From UBA2241 sp963777895 (GTDB taxonomy: Bacteria; Actinomycetota; Thermoleophilia; UBA2241): 64,000 nt of DNA. The stretch is from positions 620,001 to 684,000 of the forward strand of contig CAVZSF010000005.1 in assembly GCA_963777895.1 (NCBI GenBank), in the 5' to 3' direction. This document shows positions 37,481 through 46,368 of the stretch, piece by piece (positions within the stretch are counted from its first letter, which is position 1; each line of letters starts with the position of its first letter). Below the pieces are notes generated by a model. That model ran no database searches, had not been told where the DNA came from, and worked only from the letters and a program-made list of their open reading frames with translations. Position numbers and translations under genes: made by a program.

Positions 37481-39085
37481 TCAGGCAGGCGGGATTTCCG
37501 CGAAGATCTTGTTCGGGTCGATCCCTTCCCTGCGATTGTGGGTGTACATGATGGCGACCATGATGAAGCCGATGGCGAGCATGATAGCCGTCCCCATGGT
37601 GCTCCAGAACACCATGTACTGACCGACGACACCCATCATCCACCAGCCCACGAGGAAGGTCGCAACGCCGATGACGCTGATCACCGGCACGCCTCCCCAC
37701 GTGTACTGGAAGGTCGACTTCTCGTAGAGGTCAGGCCGCAGGAACGGCAGGAAGATGGCTGCCAGGCCCATCGGCCAGATGAAGAACAGCGCGCCGAAGT
37801 CGAGGAGCGCCAGCGTTTGGACTGCCCACTCCGCGCCGATCGAGTCGCCGTACGCCATGAGGACACCGACGAAGGCGAAGATCGCGAGGAAGTGGTTGGC
37901 CCAAGTCGGGTTGCCATTCGAGCCCACCGAGGCGAGCTTGAGCGGCAGCTGGCGGTCGAAGGCCATCGAGAAGATGCCGCGCACGCCGGCCATCCAGATC
38001 AGGAGGCTCGTGTTGGCGAACCAGAAGAAGTAGCAGAGGCCCAGGGCAACGGCCAGCCAGGCGATGCCGCCGTTGATGCCGGCGTACATGGGCATCGTGG
38101 GCTGCGGGGGCGTCTGCCCGATAGCCTTCTCGAGAGCGCCGTAGGTAGTGTCGCTTGTGTAGAACAGGTAGGAGTAGTCGCGGATGAAGCCGGTGCCGAA
38201 CGAGAAGCCCGACGACCAGGCGTTCACCGTGTAGATGACGCCCACCGCGACGGCGCCGCCGATGAGGCCGCGCAGGAAGCTCGTGCGTGGTGTCTTGACC
38301 TCGGAGCCGACGAACGACGTGACCTCGAGGGCGCTGTAGGCCCACAGGACGGACAGCAGAACGCCGGTCATGGCGTCCCAACTGCTCATCATCGCATCCT
38401 GGACGCCGTTCTCCGCGGCAGCCGCCGCGACCGCGGCCGCTGCACCTGCCCCGTAGATCTCGTCGAACGACGACTTGCCGTCGACCGCGAAGAGCAGGAT
38501 GAAGGCGACGATCGTGCCGACGATCGGCGTGTAGATGATCACCCGCATGACCCACTTGAGCTTGTCGAGGCCCATCAGCTCGAGGCCCCAGATGATGAAC
38601 ATGAACACGAACACGACCCAGAACTTGTTGCCCGGGTCCGCGAGCCGGTCGGCCCACGTCGCCAGGGAGTCGCTCCCCGACATCTCGCCAGCGAGCTGCA
38701 GCGTACCGGCGATCGGGATGAAGCCCTGGTAGAAGATGAAGCCGGCGGCCATGCCGCAGCCGCCGCCGATGACGTAGATCCAGTTCGGTATGAAGCCGAA
38801 CATCGGGTGCAACACCCGGCTCGTCACCACGTAGAGCGCGCCGGACCGCGGGAAGGAGCTCGCGAACGCGGCGATACAGAGGACCGGCGGCAACCACACG
38901 AGGAAGCCGATGATGAACGCCGTGACCATGTTGGCGCCGGGATACAGACCCGGCATCTTCACGGCGTAGTACGTCATGCCGCCGGCGGCGGGGCCCGCGA
39001 TGGTGAACAGGAGGACGTCCCACCAGTTCATCTCGCGGACGAGGCCCGATGCTTTTCGGGCGAATACGATTGTTTCTTCAGCCAT
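37481..39085 (-). CDS. APC-superfamily amino acid permease
   Basis: The 534-residue protein has about 12 membrane helices. The N-terminal GLVREMNWWDVLLFTIAGPA and the helix-1 break around AGPAAGG match APC permeases of the amino acid/polyamine/organocation type. GSEVKTPRTSFLRGLIGG is the family's helix 6-7 loop. A cytosolic or external loop holds a poly-Ala run (GAGAAAAVAAAAAENG). It probably imports an amino acid or an amine by cation symport; the substrate is open. A GGGGGATCTGG segment precedes the ATG. Confidence 0.85.
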   Translation of the reverse strand: MAEETIVFARKASGLVREMNWWDVLLFTIAGPAAGGMTYYAVKMPGLYPGANMVTAFIIGFLVWLPPVLCIAAFASSFPRSGALYVVTSRVLHPMFGFIPNWIYVIGGGCGMAAGFIFYQGFIPIAGTLQLAGEMSGSDSLATWADRLADPGNKFWVVFVFMFIIWGLELMGLDKLKWVMRVIIYTPIVGTIVAFILLFAVDGKSSFDEIYGAGAAAAVAAAAAENGVQDAMMSSWDAMTGVLLSVLWAYSALEVTSFVGSEVKTPRTSFLRGLIGGAVAVGVIYTVNAWSSGFSFGTGFIRDYSYLFYTSDTTYGALEKAIGQTPPQPTMPMYAGINGGIAWLAVALGLCYFFWFANTSLLIWMAGVRGIFSMAFDRQLPLKLASVGSNGNPTWANHFLAIFAFVGVLMAYGDSIGAEWAVQTLALLDFGALFFIWPMGLAAIFLPFLRPDLYEKSTFQYTWGGVPVISVIGVATFLVGWWMMGVVGQYMVFWSTMGTAIMLAIGFIMVAIMYTHNRREGIDPNKIFAEIPPA

Positions 39086-39593
39086 CCAGATCCCCCTGGA
39101 TTAGTCGGCTGCCTCCGTCGCACCTCCGCCACACACGGATCCGCGAGGCAGCTGCTTTGCTACGATCCACCCTGGCTCCGCCGCTAGCGTCCTCCTTTGC
39201 TCGGGCCCGTCGCAGGCTCGAGTGTGCCGAGCCTCCCGTACGAACCGATCCCCGGCTTGTCTGTCAGACTGCTGTCGGATTCTGCCTGAACTTGACCGGG
39301 TGTCAACCCGGTTCCGGGTTCCGTTGACGAAGGGAAGGGAGCGAGCGCGATCGTGCTCGATGGCTCTTGGGGGGAAAGGAGATGCTCCGGCTGTTCACCG
39401 GCGTGATGCTCGTTCGCCGTGGCCTCACAGGTGGAGCCCCTCATCACATGGTCACCGCTGGGTCGGGGTGCGCTCGCTGTGTGTGGTTAACTTACGTCAC
39501 CGGCCGGGTGACGTCGAGTGCCCCCGGCCGGCACGCTGCGCTCCTGCCGTCTCGCGGCGCGGGGCGCCTGTCGGTGCGGAGGGAGGTGGCCGC
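39086..39593. other. Divergent intergenic region, no feature recognised
   Basis: These 508 bases lie between the leftward permease and rightward antiporter genes. They contain a small hairpin around CCGGGTGTCAACCCGG (near 39297) and some repeated ATGCTC motifs. I looked for riboswitch cores and saw none I can name. The GGAGGT before GTG 39594 is the antiporter's Shine-Dalgarno. Confidence 0.35.
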
Positions 39594-40922
39594 GTGAGTC
39601 TGGGCGACGAGCTGAGTCCGTACCTGGTGCTGCCCTTCGTGGGGCTGCTGCTCAGCATCGCCATCATGCCGCTGGCGATCCCCACCTGGTTCGACCGGAA
39701 CAGGAACAAGGGCATCGTCGCCGCCGCATTCGGCGTGCCGGTAGTGGTCTATCTCTTCGTCGCCTTTGGCAGCGACGGCCGCGAGCAGATCGGCAGCACC
39801 CTGCACGACTACATCTCGTTCATCCTGCTGCTCGCCGCCCTCTTCACGATCTCGGGCGGCATCTACCTCACTGGTAACCTGGTGGCGACGCCGCGCCACA
39901 ATCTCGCCTTCCTCGGCATCGGCGCCGTGATCGCCAACTTCATCGGCACCACCGGCGCCGCCATGATCCTGATCCGGCCCGTGTTGCGCGCCAACTCCGA
40001 CCGCACCCACATGAGGCACACCGTCATCTTCCTCATCTTCATCGTGTGCAACATCGGCGGGCTGCTGACGCCGCTCGGCGACCCCCCGCTCTTCCTGGGG
40101 TTCCTGCAGGGGGTCGACTTCTTCTGGACGCTGCGCCTGTTCCCGCAATGGCTGCTCGCCCTCGGTCTCACGCTTGCTGTCTACTACTTCTTCTTCGAAC
40201 GGCGTCTGTACCGCCAAGAGCCGGCGGAGGCACTCCAAGCGGACGAGGCCGACTACGTGCCCATGCGTCTCATGGGTGGGATCAACCTCGTCTTTCTGGC
40301 CGGCGTGGTCGGCGCGACGCTGGCGTCGGCGCCGCTGACCGACGCCGGCGACGCGATCCGCTTCCCCTTCCTGCGCGAGGTGCTCTACGTCGTGATGATC
40401 GTGCTCTCGCTCAAGTACGGTCCGCACCGCCCGCGCGAGCTCAACGGCTTCACCTGGTCGCCGATCATCGAGGTGGCGGTCATCTTCGCCGGGATCTTCG
40501 CTGCCATGATCCCGGCGCTCGCGATCCTCGAGGCACGCGGCGACGAGCTCGGGCTGACCCAGGCGTGGCAGTACTTCTGGGCCTCGGGCGGCCTCTCGTC
40601 GTTCCTCGACAACGCGCCGACGTATCTGACCTTCAGCGCGAGCGCCCAGGGGCTGCTGCACGTCCCGGACCAAGCCGGGCTGATGAGCCAGACCATCGTT
40701 CCGTCCGTCGGGGCGGCGCCTGCCGCCTTCCTCGCGGCGATCTCGTGCGGGTCGGTGATGATGGGCGCGAACTCGTACATCGGCAACGCGCCCAACTTCA
40801 TGGTCAAGTCGATCGCCGAGGAGAGCGGCATCGCGATGCCGCACTTCTTCGGCTACATGGCCTACTCGGCGATGGTGCTGCTTCCGATCTTCGCCGTTGT
40901 CACGCTGGTCTTCTTCATCTAG
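39594..40922 (+). CDS. Ion transporter of the NhaD/CitM-like (IT) superfamily
   Basis: The 442-residue protein has 10-12 membrane helices and the paired re-entrant regions of the ion transporter superfamily. The first is NFIGTTGAAMILIRPVLRAN and the second SSFLDNAPTYLTF with the later GANSYIGNAPNFMVK, as in NhaD-type Na+/H+ antiporters. GGLLTPLGDPPLFLGFLQGV is a strong signature. It likely exchanges Na+ for H+ or exports an anion. The GTG start has GGAGGT; longer frames run through the upstream control region. The stop is TAG. Confidence 0.82.
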   Translation: MSLGDELSPYLVLPFVGLLLSIAIMPLAIPTWFDRNRNKGIVAAAFGVPVVVYLFVAFGSDGREQIGSTLHDYISFILLLAALFTISGGIYLTGNLVATPRHNLAFLGIGAVIANFIGTTGAAMILIRPVLRANSDRTHMRHTVIFLIFIVCNIGGLLTPLGDPPLFLGFLQGVDFFWTLRLFPQWLLALGLTLAVYYFFFERRLYRQEPAEALQADEADYVPMRLMGGINLVFLAGVVGATLASAPLTDAGDAIRFPFLREVLYVVMIVLSLKYGPHRPRELNGFTWSPIIEVAVIFAGIFAAMIPALAILEARGDELGLTQAWQYFWASGGLSSFLDNAPTYLTFSASAQGLLHVPDQAGLMSQTIVPSVGAAPAAFLAAISCGSVMMGANSYIGNAPNFMVKSIAEESGIAMPHFFGYMAYSAMVLLPIFAVVTLVFFI

Positions 40923-41066
40923 GGGCCGGCCCCGTCCGCATCTCGCGCAGGCTCGCCGTTGTTGCCTCGCCGCAGGCCGGGCCGTACGATTCGGGCGACT
41001 CCGGGCTTCGTCGCGTCCATCGCGCGGCGGCTGCTCACTGCGTACGGTCAAAGGGGGGATCGCGAC

Positions 41067-41453
41067 TTGAGCGCCAAGGACCGTGAGACGGCCAACGTCG
41101 GCGCCGGCAACTGGAAGGGCATAGGCATGTGGGCCTGGATCCTCTTCCGGGTCAGCGGCCTGATCCTGGTCGGCTACCTGTTCGTCCACATCTGGGTGAT
41201 CTCCCGGGGGAGGGCCGTCTCGCCCATGCGGCTGGACGACCTCTTCACGATGTTCGAGAAGCCCTTCCTCGTCTTCCTCGACCTGATGCTGGTGGCGGCG
41301 GTGCTGTACCACGCGCTCAACGGCGTGCGCATCGTGCTGATGGACCTCAACATCGGTATCGACCGCCACAAGGCCGTCTTCTGGGTGTGCATGGTCGTCG
41401 CCGCGCTGGCGCTCTCGGCCTTCGCCTACAAAGCCTCCGACTTCATCCTGTGA
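41067..41453 (+). CDS. sdhC: Succinate dehydrogenase cytochrome b556 subunit
   Basis: This membrane anchor (128 residues) has three helices and the heme-binding His in GYLFVHIWVIS; YHALNGVRIVLMDL is a second conserved block. It begins the sdhCDAB order. I chose the TTG at 41067, eight bases after AAGGGGGG, because it gives the usual short hydrophilic N-terminus; no ATG is available there. Confidence 0.88.
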   Translation: MSAKDRETANVGAGNWKGIGMWAWILFRVSGLILVGYLFVHIWVISRGRAVSPMRLDDLFTMFEKPFLVFLDLMLVAAVLYHALNGVRIVLMDLNIGIDRHKAVFWVCMVVAALALSAFAYKASDFIL

Positions 41454-41463
41454 GGAGGCGGCC

Positions 41464-41826
41464 ATGAGACTCGAGGTCATCGAACGGAATCGCGGCGGCA
41501 TGTGGCCCTGGCTCGGCCAGCGCATCACCGCCGTCGTGGTCATCGTCACCATCATGGTGCACCTGGTGCTGACGCACTACGTGGCGGCCGGCAAGCTGGA
41601 CTTCAACAACATCGCCGGCCGCCTCGCGGACCGCGCCGTCGTCGTCAACGACGTGTTCCTCCTCGTCGCGGTCGTCTATCACGCGCTGAACGGCCTGCGC
41701 ATGGTCGTCCTCGACTACGCGCTGAGCGGCAAGTCCGCGCGGCTCGTGTTCGACGCGGCGCTCTGGGTGGCCGGCATCGCCGCCATCGTCTACGGGATCT
41801 GGGCCCTCTGGGTCTGGGTCGTCTGA
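41464..41826 (+). CDS. sdhD: Succinate dehydrogenase membrane anchor subunit
   Basis: The 120-residue protein has three helices and repeats the sdhC pattern: ITAVVVIVTIMVHLVLTHYV with a heme/quinone-site His and YHALNGLRMVVLDYAL. sdhC and sdhD look like diverged copies of one another. It starts 10 bases after sdhC behind GAGGAGG. Confidence 0.87.
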   Translation: MRLEVIERNRGGMWPWLGQRITAVVVIVTIMVHLVLTHYVAAGKLDFNNIAGRLADRAVVVNDVFLLVAVVYHALNGLRMVVLDYALSGKSARLVFDAALWVAGIAAIVYGIWALWVWVV

Positions 41827-41836
41827 GGAGGCGGCG

Positions 41837-43546
41837 ATGATCTACCACCAGCTTCTCGTGGTCGGCGGCGGGCTCGCCGGCCTGCGCGCCGCGATCGAGG
41901 CGAAGGAGGCCGGGGTGGACGTGGCCGTCCTGAGCCAGGTCCACCCCGGCCGCAGCCATTCCAGCGCGGCACAGGGCGGCGTCAACGCCGCCCTCGCCAA
42001 CCATCCCGAGGCTGGGGACGACAGCCCCGAGAAGCACGCCTTCGATACGGTCAAGGGCTCCGACTACCTGGCCGACCAGCAGGCGGCGCTGCAGATGACC
42101 ACCGATGCCGTCCCGGCGATCTACGGGCTCGAGCACTGGGGCTGCCCGTTCAGCCGCTTCGACGACGGCACCATCGCCCAGCGCCCCTTTGGCGGCGCCG
42201 GCTACCCGCGCACGTGCTACGGCGCCGACAAGACGGGCCACTACATGCTGCACACGCTCGTCGAGCAGTCCTACAAGCGCCAGATCAAGCTCTACATCGA
42301 GCGCTTCGTCTGCGGCCTCATCATCGAGGACGGCGTCTGTCGCGGCGTGCTCGCCTACGACATGACCAAGGGCGGCTTCGAGGAGTTCCGCGGCGAGGCC
42401 GTCATCGTCGCGACGGGGGGCGCCGGGCGCACCTACTCGAACACGACCAACTCGCTGATCTCCACCGGCTGGGTGGCTGCACTGGCCTACCAGGCGGGCG
42501 TGCCGCTCAAGGACATGGAGTTCGTCCAGTTCCACCCGACGGGCCTCTACACGACGCACATCCTCATGACCGAGGGCTGCCGCGGCGAGGGCGGCTACCT
42601 GGTGAACAAGGACGGCGAGCGCTTCATGGCGCGCTACGCGCCCACAGCCATGGAGCTGGCGCCACGCGACATCACCTCGCGCTCGATCCAGACCGAGATC
42701 GACGAGGGTCGCGGCATCGACGGCAAGGACTACGTCTACCTCGACCTGCGGCACCTGGGCGCCGACAAGATCGCCGAGCGGCTGCCGGGCATCCGTGACC
42801 TCGCCATCCACTTCGAGGGCGTGGACCCGGTCTACGAGCCCGTGCCCATCAACCCGGCCCAGCACTACTCCATGGGCGGCATCGACACCGACGTGGACGG
42901 GCGCACGATCATGCCCGGCCTGCTGGCCGCCGGCGAGTGCGCCTGCGTCAGCGTCCACGGGGCGAACCGGCTGGGCGGAAACTCGCTGCTCGAGACCGTG
43001 GTCTTCGGCCGCCGCGCCGGCGCGGCGGCCGCCCGCGACATCCTCGGTCACGAGAAGTCGGCCGGCCCCGGCGGCGCCGAAGGCGCCGCCCTCGCCGGCC
43101 TCCAGTCCAGGGTCGACGAGCTCGCCGCACGCGACGGCAGCGAGGACGCCTACGTCATCCGCGACGAGATGGCCGAGGTCATGCGCACGCACTTCGGCAT
43201 CTACCGCGATGAGAGCACGATGAAGGAGGGCGTCGACACGCTGCTCGCGCTCAAGGAGCGGTACACGAAGGCGAAGCTGCGTCACAGCGGCGGTGTCTGG
43301 AACCTGGACCTGATCCGGACGATGGAGCTCGGCGGGATGATCGACATGGCCCTCGCGAGCGCCTGTGGGGCGCTCGTGCGCACCGAATCGCGCGGCTCTC
43401 ACGCACGCACCGACTACCCGACGCGCGACGACGACAACTGGCTCAAGCACACGCTCGCCTTCCATCAGCCGGGAGGCGGCCCGCCGCGGCTCGACTACAA
43501 GCCGGTCGCGATGGGCCTGTTCGAGCCGCAGGAGAGGAAGTACTGA
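41837..43546 (+). CDS. sdhA: Succinate dehydrogenase flavoprotein subunit
   Basis: SdhA (569 residues) oxidises succinate to fumarate using covalent FAD. The Rossmann loop is VVGGGLAGLRAAIEAKEAG and the FAD-linking His lies in GRSHSSAAQGGVNAAL. FHPTGLY, LMTEGCRGEGG and the catalytic Arg region (PTAMELAPRDITSRS) are present, and HGANRLGGNSLLE completes the set. The length is normal. It is translated from the sdhCDAB message; GAGGAGG precedes the ATG. Confidence 0.95.
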   Translation: MIYHQLLVVGGGLAGLRAAIEAKEAGVDVAVLSQVHPGRSHSSAAQGGVNAALANHPEAGDDSPEKHAFDTVKGSDYLADQQAALQMTTDAVPAIYGLEHWGCPFSRFDDGTIAQRPFGGAGYPRTCYGADKTGHYMLHTLVEQSYKRQIKLYIERFVCGLIIEDGVCRGVLAYDMTKGGFEEFRGEAVIVATGGAGRTYSNTTNSLISTGWVAALAYQAGVPLKDMEFVQFHPTGLYTTHILMTEGCRGEGGYLVNKDGERFMARYAPTAMELAPRDITSRSIQTEIDEGRGIDGKDYVYLDLRHLGADKIAERLPGIRDLAIHFEGVDPVYEPVPINPAQHYSMGGIDTDVDGRTIMPGLLAAGECACVSVHGANRLGGNSLLETVVFGRRAGAAAARDILGHEKSAGPGGAEGAALAGLQSRVDELAARDGSEDAYVIRDEMAEVMRTHFGIYRDESTMKEGVDTLLALKERYTKAKLRHSGGVWNLDLIRTMELGGMIDMALASACGALVRTESRGSHARTDYPTRDDDNWLKHTLAFHQPGGGPPRLDYKPVAMGLFEPQERKY

Positions 43547-44259
43547 TGGGCGACGTCACCTTCCACATCCAGCGCCGCGACCCCGGCGCGCAGCCGCGCT
43601 TCGAGGACTTCACCCTGTCGGTGCCGCGCAGCATGACCGTGCTGGACGCGCTCTTCTACATCCAGGCCACGAGCGACGGCTCGCTCGCCTTCCGCTACTG
43701 CTGCCGCTCGTCCATCTGCGGGTCCTGCGCCATGTACATCAACGGCAGGTACCGCCTCGCCTGCCAGACCAACGTGACCCACCTCGGCGTCGACCGCGTC
43801 ACGGTCGAGCCGCTGCCCCACGTCCCGGTCGTTCGGGACCTCGTCTGGGAGATGGACGACTTCTTCGACAAGTACGCGGCCGTCAAGCCTTGGCTCATCC
43901 ACAACTCACAGCTGCCCGACACCGAGATCCCGCAGTCGCCCAAGCAGAGGGCCCCGTTGACGATGCCGGCCGACTGCATCCTGTGCGCCTGCTGCTACAG
44001 CTCGTGCCCGTCCGTCTGGGGCGAGGAGCACTACATCGGGCCGGCGGCGCTGCTGAAGGCCTACCGCTTCGAAGCCGACTCGCGCGACGAAGCAGGCAAG
44101 GAGCGGCTGCCGGCCTGGGACAACGAGCGCGGCGTCTACCGTTGCCACACCATCACGAACTGTGTCGAGGCCTGCCCCAAGGAGCTCAGCCCGACGGAGG
44201 GCATCCAGTGGCTCAAGGGGGCGGCCGTGCGCCGGAGGCTCTTCGGTCGCAAGAAGTAG
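43546..44259 (+). CDS. sdhB: Succinate dehydrogenase iron-sulfur subunit
   Basis: SdhB (237 residues) carries electrons from SdhA to the quinone. The [2Fe-2S] site is CCRSSICGSC with a later Cys in YRLAC; the [4Fe-4S] set is CILCACCYSSCP; the last cluster uses CHTITNCVEACPK. The start overlaps the sdhA stop by one base (TGATG). The unit ends with a strong terminator. The stop is TAG. Confidence 0.94.
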   Translation: MGDVTFHIQRRDPGAQPRFEDFTLSVPRSMTVLDALFYIQATSDGSLAFRYCCRSSICGSCAMYINGRYRLACQTNVTHLGVDRVTVEPLPHVPVVRDLVWEMDDFFDKYAAVKPWLIHNSQLPDTEIPQSPKQRAPLTMPADCILCACCYSSCPSVWGEEHYIGPAALLKAYRFEADSRDEAGKERLPAWDNERGVYRCHTITNCVEACPKELSPTEGIQWLKGAAVRRRLFGRKK

Positions 44260-44296
44260 CCGCAGGGGGGAGGCCGCCGGGCGACCGGCGGCAGGA

Positions 44297-44334
44297 CGCG
44301 GGGGGCGGGCGCCTGCAGGCGCCCGCCCCCCGCG
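44297..44334. terminator. Perfect palindromic terminator after sdhB
   Basis: A 19-bp uninterrupted palindrome centred on CTGCAG (44297-44315 with 44316-44334) lies between convergent sdhB and the TetR gene and can stop both. Confidence 0.75.
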
Positions 44335-44360
44335 TGCGTCCGTCGTCGTTGTGCCTTCTC

Positions 44361-45017
44361 TCAGGCCCCGGCGGCCTCCCGTCGCAGCGCGTCGAGGGCG
44401 TCGTTCACGATGTGGGCGTAGAGCTCGAACACCGGGTCAAGGTCGAACTCGGGGTCGGCGAGGTGCTGCATGGCGAGGCCGTCGCAGAACGCGACGGTGA
44501 GCGCGGTGAGCACCTCGACGCGCTCCCGCAACGGGTCGTCGGCGTCGGGCGCGAGGCACAGCGCGTCGAGCTCGCGGTACCAGCGGAAGAGCTCGGCCAT
44601 CCGGGGCCACAGCGCCTTGTCGCGGATCACGTTGGGGAAGAGGTCGAAGAAGAGCCGGTACTGACGCTCGTTGAGCGTCGTGCGCCGGTGCATCTCCATG
44701 AGGATGTCGACCCGGTCGCCTTCGGTGTCGGCCCGCGCGATGTCCTTGAGCAGCTTCACGTTCTCGTCGTGCACCACAGAGTCGACGAGCGCCGCGATCA
44801 GGCCGGCCTTGTTGCCGAAGTGGTAGCGGATCGACGCCTTGTTCTCGCCGGCTTCGGCGGCGATCGCCTCGAGGCTGAGCCCGCCGAAGCCCTCGCGGCC
44901 GAGCACGCGCCGCGCCGCCTTCAGGATGCGGCGTGCGGTGGGGGGGAGCTCGGCCGCGGGGTCCTGCGTGACGAGCTGCTCGGCGCGTGTCCGGATGGTG
45001 TCCGTGGCCCCTCCCAC
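44361..45017 (-). CDS. TetR-family regulator, divergent from the methylamine operon
   Basis: The 218-residue repressor has the N-terminal helix-turn-helix: RRILKAARRVLGREGFGGLS followed by LEAIAAEAGENKASIRYHFG. The C-terminal ligand domain is all-helical with no recognised ligand signature. It is divergent from the binding protein/mtbB/mttB operon, and an 18-bp palindromic operator lies between them, so it probably represses that operon and responds to an amine or a metabolite (inference). The GTG start has a GAGGGTGGG stretch close upstream. Confidence 0.88.
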   Translation of the reverse strand: MGGATDTIRTRAEQLVTQDPAAELPPTARRILKAARRVLGREGFGGLSLEAIAAEAGENKASIRYHFGNKAGLIAALVDSVVHDENVKLLKDIARADTEGDRVDILMEMHRRTTLNERQYRLFFDLFPNVIRDKALWPRMAELFRWYRELDALCLAPDADDPLRERVEVLTALTVAFCDGLAMQHLADPEFDLDPVFELYAHIVNDALDALRREAAGA

Positions 45018-45022
45018 CCTCG

Positions 45023-45050
45023 TTGACAGCCTTGAGTGGCACTATAGAAT
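45023..45050 (+). promoter_or_regulatory. Promoter of the methylamine operon
   Basis: TTGACA (45023-45028), a 16-base spacer and TAGAAT (45045-45050), one of the best promoters in the window. A GGCAC/GTGCC inverted repeat overlaps the -10 (45038-45056). Confidence 0.72.
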
Positions 45051-45059
45051 CGTGCCGCT

Positions 45060-45077
45060 GTTATCCATCCGGATAAC
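45060..45077. promoter_or_regulatory. Probable TetR operator
   Basis: GTTATCC-ATCC-GGATAAC is a perfect 7-4-7 inverted repeat, at about +3 to +20 of the operon promoter. Position and symmetry fit a TetR dimer that blocks transcription of the amine genes and possibly its own. Confidence 0.75.
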
Positions 45078-45130
45078 TAACACCTTGTGACGGCCCGCGC
45101 AAGGGCCACGTCCCTACCAGGGGAGGGGGC

Positions 45131-46318
45131 ATGGAAGAGAAGCGTCAGCAGTCTTCCGTCAGCGAGGTCGAGAAGATCGTGCAGGGGGTGGCCCACGGTG
45201 AGCTGACACGACGTCAGTTCGTCGAACGGGCGGTCGGCCTCGGTCTCTCGCTCTCGGCCATCGGCACGGTCCTCGCGGCCTGCGGCAGCGGCGACGAGGC
45301 AGACGCCGGCAACTCGCCGGCCCCGATGGACACCACGCTGCCGAAAGAGATCAACATCTTCAACTGGTCAGACTACATGTCGCCGCAGTGCCTCAAGGAC
45401 TTCGAAGCCGAGTACGGCATCAAGGTCAAGGAGACGTTCTACGACGGCAACGAGTCCCTGTTCGCCAAGCTGCGTGCGGGGGCGACCGGCTACGACGTGA
45501 TCTTCCCCACCGACATGTGGGTGTCGGTGCTGCGGAAGTCCGATCTCATCCAGCCGCTCGACATGAGCAAGATCCCGAACTTCAAGTACGTCACCGACCC
45601 GGTCTTTCAGAAGCCGACCTTCGACAACCCCGACGAGCAGGACGGCAAGAAGTACTCGGTGCCCTACATGTTCGGGACGACGGGGTATGCGGCGCGGCTC
45701 GACAAGATCGCCGATCCGCAGGACAGCTGGGACCAGCTCTGGGACGAGGCCTGGAAGAGCCAGATCTCGATGCTCGACACGCCGCGCGAGACGCTCGGCG
45801 TCGGCCTCATCAAGTCTGGCTACTCGCCCAACACGACGAGCCAGGAGGAGCTGGACGCCGGCACGCAGCAGTGCGTCGACCAGAAGCCGCTCGTGCTCAA
45901 GTACGACGCCACCAACACGCGCCGGAGCATCGTGCAGGGGCTGCCGCTGACCCACTGCTGGGACGGCGACGTCGGTCTGGCCATCAAGGAGATCCCTCCG
46001 GAGAAGGTCAGGTACGTCCTGCCGTCCCAGGGCTACATCGTGTGGGCGGACGGCATCGCCATCCCGAAGGCGGCGCCGAGCGTCTATGCCGCGCATCTCT
46101 TCCTCAACCACATGCTGCTCCCCAAGCAGGCGGGGCAGGCGGCCGACTACATCGGCTATCAGTGCGTGGTGGAAGAAGGCGTGCAGTACTACACGAACCC
46201 CGTTCAGGTGGAGATGCGCCCCACGCCGGAGCAGATCGCGGCCGGCAAGCTGGCCGAAGATGTGGGCGAGTTCCAGACCCAGTACGCGGAGGCGTGGCGC
46301 AAGGTCAAGAGCGCCTGA
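45131..46318 (+). CDS. Polyamine-type ABC transporter substrate-binding lipoprotein (PotD/PotF-like)
   Basis: The 395-residue protein is a type of extracytoplasmic binding protein that captures putrescine, spermidine or related amines. It has a twin-arginine-like signal (LTRRQFVERAVGLGL) with a lipobox-like VLAAC, then EINIFNWSDYMSPQ, a hallmark of PotD/PotF, and YDVIFPTDMWVSVL. It is the first gene of the methylamine operon behind GGAGGGGG. Permease and ATPase genes are not here. In this operon it may bind a methylated amine rather than a polyamine (inference). Confidence 0.86.
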   Translation: MEEKRQQSSVSEVEKIVQGVAHGELTRRQFVERAVGLGLSLSAIGTVLAACGSGDEADAGNSPAPMDTTLPKEINIFNWSDYMSPQCLKDFEAEYGIKVKETFYDGNESLFAKLRAGATGYDVIFPTDMWVSVLRKSDLIQPLDMSKIPNFKYVTDPVFQKPTFDNPDEQDGKKYSVPYMFGTTGYAARLDKIADPQDSWDQLWDEAWKSQISMLDTPRETLGVGLIKSGYSPNTTSQEELDAGTQQCVDQKPLVLKYDATNTRRSIVQGLPLTHCWDGDVGLAIKEIPPEKVRYVLPSQGYIVWADGIAIPKAAPSVYAAHLFLNHMLLPKQAGQAADYIGYQCVVEEGVQYYTNPVQVEMRPTPEQIAAGKLAEDVGEFQTQYAEAWRKVKSA

Positions 46319-46368
46319 CCCAGAGCCTCAATCCCTGAACCAGGCCTCAGTCCAAGGAGGGAGACTGA

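Noticed and set aside
39086..39593. Riboswitch controlling the permease or antiporter
   Set aside because: Repeated short motifs and a small hairpin are present, but no conserved aptamer core that I could identify.
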